DNA of 42,766 bases, taken from NCBI GenBank assembly GCA_003644405.1, contig QNCE01000003.1, positions 1-42,766 on the forward strand. Reading direction: 5' to 3'. The translations under genes were made by a program, and so were the position numbers. Position 1 is the stretch's first letter, and every line of letters begins with the position of its first letter. The notes below the pieces were generated by a model. That model had not been told where the DNA came from, did not search any database, and worked only from the letters and a program-made list of their open reading frames with translations. Shown here piece after piece: positions 36,732 through 42,766 of this stretch. This stretch comes from Candidatus Omnitrophota bacterium (lineage in GTDB: Bacteria > Omnitrophota > Gorgyraeia > Duberdicusellales > 4484-171).

Positions 36732-37868
36732 TTACTCCTTCAAACAATTTCTTGCTTCCTCGATTATTTTCTCCGCTTTCTTCTTCCCTATCCCTTTTAT
36801 CTTACCTAAATCTTCAATGGAAGCAGAAGCTAACGATTTTATGTCGGAATAGCCAGCATTCACCAAAAGAGTAGCCATACGTTTACCTACATTCTTTAAC
36901 TTACTTAACTCCTTTAAACTCTGCTGAATCCCTTCTTTGGTCCGTACATCTATCTCCCAACCTACCAACTTAGAAGCTAACCTTACATTCTGCCCTCTCT
37001 TGCCAATAGCTAAAGAGAGCTGTTCGGAAGTTACCAGAACTTTCGCACGTTTGTTATCTCTATCTAGTTCGATACGAGAAACTACCGCAGGAGATAAAGC
37101 TGCCTTAATAAATTCTTTCATATCTTCGTGCCAGCGTACAATATCAATCTTCTCTCCTCGTAACTCTTCGATAATATTTTTAACCCGAGAACCTCTTATC
37201 CCCACGCATGCTCCTACACAATCTACTTTTTCATCTTTAGAATAAACCGCTATTTTAGTCCTTTCTCCTGCCTCTCTAGCTATAGCTTTAATCTCCACTA
37301 TCCCTTCGTAAACCTCGGGAACCTCTAGTTCGAATAGCTTCTTAACTAATCCTTCACTTTTTCTAGAGAGAATAATCTGAGGCCCTTTCTCTTTTTTTAC
37401 CTCTACTACCAAAGCTCTTACTCTTTCTCCCATACGGAACTTATCTAAAGGAGAGAGAAAACCTTTAGGAATTATTGCTTCTGCCTTCCCTAAAAGATCT
37501 AAAATTACACCTTTTTTCTCAATACGGTACACTACCCCCCCTACTATTTTCCCCACTTTATCTTTAAATTCGTTATAAACATTCTCTTTCTCTGCTTCTC
37601 TAATCTTTTGAATTATCACCTGCCGAGCAGTTTGAGCAGCAATCCTTCCAAATTGAGGAGAAGAAATCTCCTTACCGCCTATCCAAACATGAATATTGCC
37701 TTTCTCTTTATCTATCTCTACCTTTACCTCTGCACCAGGAGAAGTTATCTTAGCAATTTTTTTTGCTGCTACAATTAAAGCTTGTTTTACTGCCTCAATG
37801 AGAACTTCTCTATTTAGCCCTTTTTCTCTTTCTAACTGTTCCAAGATACTTAAAAATTCTTTATTCAT
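36732..37868 (-). CDS. nusA: Transcription factor NusA
   Basis: 378 aa. The RNA polymerase-binding N-terminal domain, an S1 domain (near GVILDLLGKAEAIIP, about 120-190), and two KH domains (CVGIRGSRVKNIIEEL, LAIGKRGQNVRLASKL) are followed by a C-terminal helix-hairpin-helix (LGKIKGIGKKKAEKIIEEA). It modulates pausing, termination and antitermination. It overlaps rimP by 4 bp. Confidence 0.97.
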   Translation of the reverse strand: MNKEFLSILEQLEREKGLNREVLIEAVKQALIVAAKKIAKITSPGAEVKVEIDKEKGNIHVWIGGKEISSPQFGRIAAQTARQVIIQKIREAEKENVYNEFKDKVGKIVGGVVYRIEKKGVILDLLGKAEAIIPKGFLSPLDKFRMGERVRALVVEVKKEKGPQIILSRKSEGLVKKLFELEVPEVYEGIVEIKAIAREAGERTKIAVYSKDEKVDCVGACVGIRGSRVKNIIEELRGEKIDIVRWHEDMKEFIKAALSPAVVSRIELDRDNKRAKVLVTSEQLSLAIGKRGQNVRLASKLVGWEIDVRTKEGIQQSLKELSKLKNVGKRMATLLVNAGYSDIKSLASASIEDLGKIKGIGKKKAEKIIEEARNCLKE

Positions 37869-38332
37869 ATCTCTAACTTTTGTTTAGCAAACTTAACATT
37901 ATCTAAAGGAATCTTAAGTAACTGTTTTTTACCCTTGATAAATAAATCTTTCTCCTCTATATCCATAAGTCGTCCCTCCCAATACTCTTTACCTTCAATA
38001 GGAGTGTTAAGCCATAAAGCTACGAACTTATTCTTCACTCTTAAAAAATCCTCTTTTGTAGTCAACTTTCTATCTATCCCTGGGGAAAGAACCTCGACTA
38101 CAAAATCATCCCCTAAAATCTTTTCTTCATCTAAGTAAGAAAATATCAACTTATTGAGTCTGGCACAATCATTGATAGTAATTCCACCTTCAGGGTAATC
38201 AGTTATCACTCTTACAGCAAAACTATTTCCCTTCAAGAACAATTTAAACTCTACTAAACTTAACCCTTCGGATTTTAAAAACCCCTCTATCTTCTCTCTA
38301 ATTTTACTCTTTTTACTCTCTTCAATTAACAT
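37865..38332 (-). CDS. rimP: Ribosome maturation factor RimP
   Basis: 155 aa, family length. It assists 30S subunit maturation. The N-terminal domain has GGITINDCARLNKLIFSYLD and the conserved DFVVEVLSPGIDRKLTTKEDF, which are diagnostic; a small SH3-like C-terminal domain follows. The rimP-nusA-infB order is the widely conserved one. Its ATG lies 11 bp inside the end of proS. Confidence 0.96.
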   Translation of the reverse strand: MLIEESKKSKIREKIEGFLKSEGLSLVEFKLFLKGNSFAVRVITDYPEGGITINDCARLNKLIFSYLDEEKILGDDFVVEVLSPGIDRKLTTKEDFLRVKNKFVALWLNTPIEGKEYWEGRLMDIEEKDLFIKGKKQLLKIPLDNVKFAKQKLEI

Positions 38333-39554
38333 TTTTGAAAAAGTTTATAAGTTCTTCTTTATTAAAGTTAAACTTTTCTTTTGTTGCTCTTACTTCCAAT
38401 TCATACTTTTTATCCTGGAGATACTTTTTCCCTAAAATTAGAATATAAGGAGACCCAATTAAATAAGCATCATTAAATTTAACTCCTACCTGCTCTGGTC
38501 TGTCATCCACTAACACAGTTAATCCCAAATCCTGAAGGATACCCTCTAATTCCAACCCTTGAGCAAAAAGGCTTTGATTATCAATATCCACTATGATTAG
38601 ATCAACTTCAAAAGGGGCTAGAGAAGAAGGCCAGATGATGCCTTTATTATCATGATTCTGCTCTATAACTGCACTAATTATTCTACTTACTCCTATACCA
38701 TAGCAACCCATAATAAAATACTTCCTTTGGTTAGATCTATCTAAGAAGGTAGCCTCCAAACTCTTAGAATACTTATCTCCCAACTTAAATACATGCCCTA
38801 TCTCGATAGTTCTCTTTTCTTTAAGAGGCATCCCACACTTTTTACACCGAGAGATATCACGGAAATAAAGATTGCAATTAGAGCAGTAAAATAGAATGTC
38901 TTCTCCAATCTCTGCAGGAGCCATAAACTCATGAGAAATACTTCCTCCCATCACTCCTGGATCCGCCTCTACCACTATAAAATCTAATCCGCATTCTTTA
39001 AAAATTTTACTATAAGCATCGAGCATTTTACGATAGCTTTCCTCTAAACCATCTTCGTTTTCATCAAAACTATAAGCATCCTTCATTACAAATTCGCAAC
39101 TTCTCATAAGACCATAGCGGGGGCGAGTTTCATCTCTAAATTTTGTCTGAATCTGATAAAGAATTAGAGGTAGCTGCTTGTAACTAGTAACATAGTGACT
39201 CACAACTTCCGTAATTTGTTCCTCATTGGTAGGACCTAAACATAAATCTCTTCCCTTTCTATCTTTAACCTTAATCATTACCTCCCCAAGCTCAGAATCT
39301 CTTCCTGTTTTTTCCCAAATTTCTAAAGGCTGAAGGTAACTGGTGACTAATTCTATTGCCCCTTTATCGTTCATATGTCTTCTTACGATATCACTCACCT
39401 TCTTTAATACCTTTAGCCCTAAGGGAAGATAAGCATAAATTCCACTCAACATCATATAAAGATAGCCCCCTCTTAAGAGGAATCGATGACTTACGCACTC
39501 TGCACCTTGAGGATTTTCTCTTAAAGTAGGAATAAAAAACTTACTGTAAAGCAT
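38322..39554 (-). CDS. proS: Prolyl-tRNA synthetase, short form with a zinc ribbon in place of the editing domain
   Basis: 410 aa against about 570 for the standard bacterial enzyme. The class II core is bacterial: GIYAYLPLGLKVLKK, motif 2 FRDETRPRYGLMRSCEFVMKD, motif 3 GCYGIGVSRIISAV, and a C-terminal anticodon-binding domain. Between ISHEFMAPAEIGED and IEIGHVFKLGDKYS, where the roughly 180-residue INS domain hydrolyses mischarged Ala-tRNA-Pro, there are only about 30 residues, containing CSNC...CKKC (Cys224, 227, 237, 240). Cis-editing should therefore be absent. It overlaps ispG by 14 bp. Confidence 0.96.
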   Translation of the reverse strand: MLYSKFFIPTLRENPQGAECVSHRFLLRGGYLYMMLSGIYAYLPLGLKVLKKVSDIVRRHMNDKGAIELVTSYLQPLEIWEKTGRDSELGEVMIKVKDRKGRDLCLGPTNEEQITEVVSHYVTSYKQLPLILYQIQTKFRDETRPRYGLMRSCEFVMKDAYSFDENEDGLEESYRKMLDAYSKIFKECGLDFIVVEADPGVMGGSISHEFMAPAEIGEDILFYCSNCNLYFRDISRCKKCGMPLKEKRTIEIGHVFKLGDKYSKSLEATFLDRSNQRKYFIMGCYGIGVSRIISAVIEQNHDNKGIIWPSSLAPFEVDLIIVDIDNQSLFAQGLELEGILQDLGLTVLVDDRPEQVGVKFNDAYLIGSPYILILGKKYLQDKKYELEVRATKEKFNFNKEELINFFKNVN

Positions 39555-40587
39555 TTCTTACTTCTTCTAATAAATCTTTAATTGCCCGGTCTTCCTTAGT
39601 AATCTTTATAATTCTGTTCTTTTTAAAAATAGTTCCCCTTTTTTCTCCAAAAGCTAACCCTATATCTGCCTGGTAAGCTTCACCAGGACCATTTACTACA
39701 CAACCCATAATAGCTATCTTTATCGGTAAACTAACCTCATCCATTTTCTCTATCTCTTTCTTAAACTTCTCCACTATCTTTATTAAATCTACTTTGCACC
39801 TGCCACAAGTAGGACAGGAAATTATCTCAGCAAAGAAATTTCTTATCCCTAGAAACTGTAAAATAGTCTTAGCTATTCTAACTTCTTCTTTAGAAGAACC
39901 AGTAAGAGAAACTCTTAAGGCATCTCCCAAGCCTTGAAAAAGTAAAATTCCTGCCCCCATTGATGATTTAACCACGCCTTCTAAGTATGGTCCAGTAGCT
40001 GTGACTCCCAACTGAAGAGGATAGTTAAACCGTTGAGAAAAAATTCTATTTGCAAGAACAGTTGATTTAACCTCCGAAGTTTTTAAAGAAACTATTATAT
40101 CAAAAAAACCTTCCTCCTCCAAAATCTTTACATAATCACTAGCAACTTTGGCCATCTCTTTAGCTAATTTTAAAGGGGAACTAAACTCTTTTTTGAATCC
40201 TCCACTGTTTACTCCTACCCTTACTGCTACTTTCCTCTTTTTTGCCTCAGCAATAATCTCTCTCACCTTGTTTTTTTTATAGATATTTAAAGGATTTAGT
40301 CTTATTCCCTCTAAACCTGCCTCCATTGCTAAAAAAGCCAGTTCCCAGTTAAAATGAATATCAGCCACTAAAGGAACGTTTATCTCTTTCTTTAAAATTT
40401 TAGCTATTTGGACATCTTTTTTCTCCTTAAATGCTATTCGTATAATCTCAGCTCCCTCTCTCTCTAGAACTTGCGCTTCTTTTACTAACTTTTTAATTTC
40501 CTTAGAAGGAGTCTTAACCATCCCTACTATCCTTACAGGATTTTTACCTCCTAAGGAAACTTTCCCTATATTAACTTTCCTACTCAT
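39541..40587 (-). CDS. ispG: 4-hydroxy-3-methylbut-2-en-1-yl diphosphate synthase
   Basis: 348 aa, compact bacterial form. It converts MEcPP to HMBPP in the non-mevalonate isoprenoid pathway with a [4Fe-4S] cluster. The cluster ligands are visible in CPTCGRC and MGCVVNGPGEA; the TIM barrel includes VADIHFNWELA and RLNPLNI. It lies between rseP (8-bp overlap) and proS, in the frequent dxr-rseP-ispG arrangement, with another MEP pathway gene (dxr) two genes upstream. Confidence 0.97.
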   Translation of the reverse strand: MSRKVNIGKVSLGGKNPVRIVGMVKTPSKEIKKLVKEAQVLEREGAEIIRIAFKEKKDVQIAKILKKEINVPLVADIHFNWELAFLAMEAGLEGIRLNPLNIYKKNKVREIIAEAKKRKVAVRVGVNSGGFKKEFSSPLKLAKEMAKVASDYVKILEEEGFFDIIVSLKTSEVKSTVLANRIFSQRFNYPLQLGVTATGPYLEGVVKSSMGAGILLFQGLGDALRVSLTGSSKEEVRIAKTILQFLGIRNFFAEIISCPTCGRCKVDLIKIVEKFKKEIEKMDEVSLPIKIAIMGCVVNGPGEAYQADIGLAFGEKRGTIFKKNRIIKITKEDRAIKDLLEEVRNALQ

Positions 40588-42202
40588 TATCTAACCTTAC
40601 TCTTATGACTTTTAGAGAATTCCGCCAAGAACTTAACACTTTTTGTGTATCTAGAGAAGAAATATCTTTGAGTTTCTCTTTCAGCTCTTTCTCACTCACT
40701 TCCCAAAAGATATAATCACCATCATTCTCTATCTCTTTAACTATCCCTACCTGAGAAAGTCTTTTGGCTAAAGAGTAGCTAATTTTTGGTGTTCTCTCTC
40801 TTAAACGTATAATATCATTGTAGGAAACAATTACCATAAGAGCAACAAGAATACTTAAACCTATACGATTCACTACCTCCTCACACTTTTCTGAAAGAGG
40901 TTTTTTTTTCAACTTCTCTAAAAGCATAAGAAAAAGATGCCCTCCATCTAATACAGGAAAGGGGAAGAGATTTATTATCCCTAAACTTAAGCTCAAAACT
41001 CCTACCAAGTTAAAAAAAGGAACTAGGCCCGCCTTGGCTACTTGGACAGTAAGAAACCCTACTCCTATAGGGCCAGCAACTGCTTCTTTAAGAGGCAACT
41101 TTTTAAGGATGAGCAAAAGTAAGCTTTTACCAATGATAAAACAAAGTTCTCCCATTCTTCCCCATGCTTTGAAAAATGAAACAACAAAATTTCCCTCCAC
41201 TACTTTACTCCCTATTCCTACTATAGCAATCTGTTCTTCTTCTCCCCATGGATTTTTAAATGTGAATCTGTAAGGATTTACCTTAACTAATAATTCTTTA
41301 TCTTCTCTTAAAATCTTAAAGGTGAGCAAAGAATTACTTTCTCTTATTAATTGGCTTAGCTCTTGCCAACTTCTAACTTTTTTACCATTTACTTCTAAAA
41401 TTCTATCTCCCTCTTTAAGCCCTGCTCGGTAGCCAGGGTAGGAATACTTCTCCAGAATTTTGAATAAATGAGAAGTATCTACCCCCTTAAGCTGAGAGAG
41501 TTTCTCCTCTAGGTTTTTTCGAGGATAACTCCAGTAAATAAGCTTATGAGAAGCAAGACCTTTTTGGACAAGAGTAGCCACTTCTTCAGAAGAAAAATTT
41601 TTTTTAGCTACAGCTCTTAAAGAATCCCCATAAGCAGAAACTACTGCTTGAATTTGGTATTGAGTAAAGCCCAAAGATTTTAATCTCTCTAAGTTTATTT
41701 TAGGAATAGTCCAGGCAAAATACTTTTCTCTATCTTCCTCATAAACAAGATGGTTCTCTTTAAGTTTTTCTAACTCTTTAAAAGTAAATTCACTCTTAGG
41801 AATAGGAGCGTATTTTATAATCTTTCCTATAATAGGTTGAGAGGAAGGAAAACCCGTAGTAAAGATACCCCAAAAAATGAGAAGAGTAAGAATAAAGTTG
41901 AATAAGGGACCAAAAAAAACTATCTTAGCTCTTACTCCCACAGGTTTAGAAAAAAACTCATAATCCTCATAATGGGAAGCACCCCTTTGGTCTCCTGCTA
42001 ACTTAACGTATCCCCCTAAAGGTATAAGACATACTAGAAGAGTTGTCTCTTTTAAATTGAATTTAACTAAAGGAGGGCCAAAACCTAAAGCGAACTTTTC
42101 CACTTTTACTCCACTAAGTCGTGCGCCAAGAAAATGACCAAATTCATGAGAAACTACGAGTAAACTTAAAGTAAAAAGAAATATTAAAATATTTAACAGC
42201 AT
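40580..42202 (-). CDS. rseP: Site-2 intramembrane zinc metalloprotease RseP, enlarged
   Basis: 540 aa; the usual range is about 350-450. The active-site HEFGH (His19-His23) lies in the first transmembrane helix and NLFPFPVLDGGH (about 411-421) gives the third zinc ligand, so the membrane protease core is complete. The PDZ region starts at about 122 (PIIGKII), is interrupted by about 120 residues, and resumes with GYRAGLKEGDRILEVNG (about 257). About 75 extra residues follow the last membrane helix. The insert and tail share a repeated motif centred on Trp164, Trp224 and Trp500, which I do not recognise. It overlaps dxr by 10 bp. Confidence 0.95.
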   Translation of the reverse strand: MLLNILIFLFTLSLLVVSHEFGHFLGARLSGVKVEKFALGFGPPLVKFNLKETTLLVCLIPLGGYVKLAGDQRGASHYEDYEFFSKPVGVRAKIVFFGPLFNFILTLLIFWGIFTTGFPSSQPIIGKIIKYAPIPKSEFTFKELEKLKENHLVYEEDREKYFAWTIPKINLERLKSLGFTQYQIQAVVSAYGDSLRAVAKKNFSSEEVATLVQKGLASHKLIYWSYPRKNLEEKLSQLKGVDTSHLFKILEKYSYPGYRAGLKEGDRILEVNGKKVRSWQELSQLIRESNSLLTFKILREDKELLVKVNPYRFTFKNPWGEEEQIAIVGIGSKVVEGNFVVSFFKAWGRMGELCFIIGKSLLLLILKKLPLKEAVAGPIGVGFLTVQVAKAGLVPFFNLVGVLSLSLGIINLFPFPVLDGGHLFLMLLEKLKKKPLSEKCEEVVNRIGLSILVALMVIVSYNDIIRLRERTPKISYSLAKRLSQVGIVKEIENDGDYIFWEVSEKELKEKLKDISSLDTQKVLSSWRNSLKVIRVRLDNE

Positions 42203-42766
42203 CTTTTCTCTAGGTATTCAGACGCCTTCCTTCTTGCCCAATTATCCCAAAAAATAATATCTTCCAGAGAAGAAACTTTTCTAGAAGGATAGTTAGAAAA
42301 CATATATTCTATTACTTTATATAGGGATAAAAAGTTTACTTTCCCTTTTAAAAAATAATCTATCCCTACTTCGTCAGCAGCATTTATCACTATCAGAGAA
42401 TTATCATTTCTAATTGCTGCTTCTAAAACTAACTTTAGAAGGGGAAACCTAGCATAATCAAGTTTATAGAAAGTCAAAATCATCTTATCTTCAATTTTAA
42501 AGTAGGGAATATTTTTTAAAAGAGGAATGCGTTCAGGATAATAGAGAGCGTAACCAATAGGAAGACGCATATCAGGGAAGTAGAAACATAAGAAACTAAA
42601 CCCATCTTTTAACTCTATAAAGCTATGAATTTTAGATTCTCTGTGGATAACTATATCTATCAAGTCGTAAGGGATACTAAAAAATTCATGAGTCTCTATA
42701 ACCTCAAAGCCTTTATTTACTAAAGTAGCACTATCTATAGTAATACGTCTACCCATCTGCCAGGTA
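42193..42766 (-). CDS. dxr: 1-deoxy-D-xylulose 5-phosphate reductoisomerase, C-terminal part (cut by window edge)
   Basis: The reading frame continues without a start to the right edge of the window; the track's ATG at 42756 is internal (the frame reads TWQMGRRITIDSATL through it). The visible part has ITIDSATLVNKGFEVIE, the DIVIHRESKIHSFIELKDG substrate-binding segment and PDMRLPIGYALYYPER, all diagnostic of Dxr, which makes 2-C-methyl-D-erythritol 4-phosphate in the MEP pathway. The NADPH-binding N-terminus lies outside. It overlaps rseP by 10 bp. Confidence 0.96.
   Translation of the reverse strand, partial: TWQMGRRITIDSATLVNKGFEVIETHEFFSIPYDLIDIVIHRESKIHSFIELKDGFSFLCFYFPDMRLPIGYALYYPERIPLLKNIPYFKIEDKMILTFYKLDYARFPLLKLVLEAAIRNDNSLIVINAADEVGIDYFLKGKVNFLSLYKVIEYMFSNYPSRKVSSLEDIIFWDNWARRKASEYLEKRCC

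Overview
The window is a 42.8 kb, visibly AT-rich bacterial chromosome segment. Every gene I can support lies on the minus strand. The cell was probably diderm: there is a signal-peptide beta-barrel porin ending in Phe, two lipobox proteins, and an RseP-type site-2 protease. Porin style and core gene neighbourhoods resemble uncultivated Omnitrophota-like or other candidate-phylum anaerobes. That placement is an inference of low to moderate confidence, because no rRNA is present.

Layout in the direction of transcription (high to low coordinates). From 42766 down to 3070 there are 38 protein genes and one tRNA-Arg(CCU), all co-directional, with no intergenic gap above about 38 bp and many ATGA overlaps. 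The order is: isoprenoid synthesis and membrane proteolysis (dxr partial, rseP, ispG); translation and transcription (proS, rimP, nusA, infB, trpS); chromosome maintenance (scpA, ruvB); a small membrane protein (DUF2905); tRNA modification and ribosome (tgt, trmD, rplS); rnhB and yraN; a one-carbon block (fchA, folD-like, metF, FAD oxidoreductase); guanine nucleotides (guaB3-type, guaA); replication and architecture (dnaE, HU); aminoacyl-tRNA synthetases (hisS, aspS); a LysM lipoprotein; the phoH-pgpH-ybeY-recO block; queF, polX, apbE, panB, glyS, ppdK, an RpoD/RpoS-like sigma factor, apt, and the tRNA.

Below the tRNA is the only long non-coding stretch (about 390 bp). It holds a sigma70-like promoter and a structured leader for the monocistronic porin gene, which ends in a textbook intrinsic terminator. 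A second promoter then drives a short operon: a Tic20/DUF4870-like membrane protein, a LOG-family protein, and a partial zinc-ribbon protein running off the left edge.

The most interesting points are: (1) a FolD whose catalytic Lys/Gln/Asp positions read Gln/His/Glu, encoded directly beside a cyclohydrolase-type FchA, so the two steps of FolD appear divided between two proteins next to MetF and an unassigned FAD oxidoreductase; (2) an RseP with about 120 residues inserted in its PDZ region and a C-terminal tail, which together carry three copies of an unrecognised Trp-centred repeat; (3) two synthetases without their usual bacterial inserted domain (AspRS without GAD; ProRS with a four-Cys ribbon in place of the INS editing domain); (4) an orphan, near-perfect Shine-Dalgarno in the loop of a large hairpin in the porin leader; (5) a probably leaderless glyS transcript starting inside the giant gene train.
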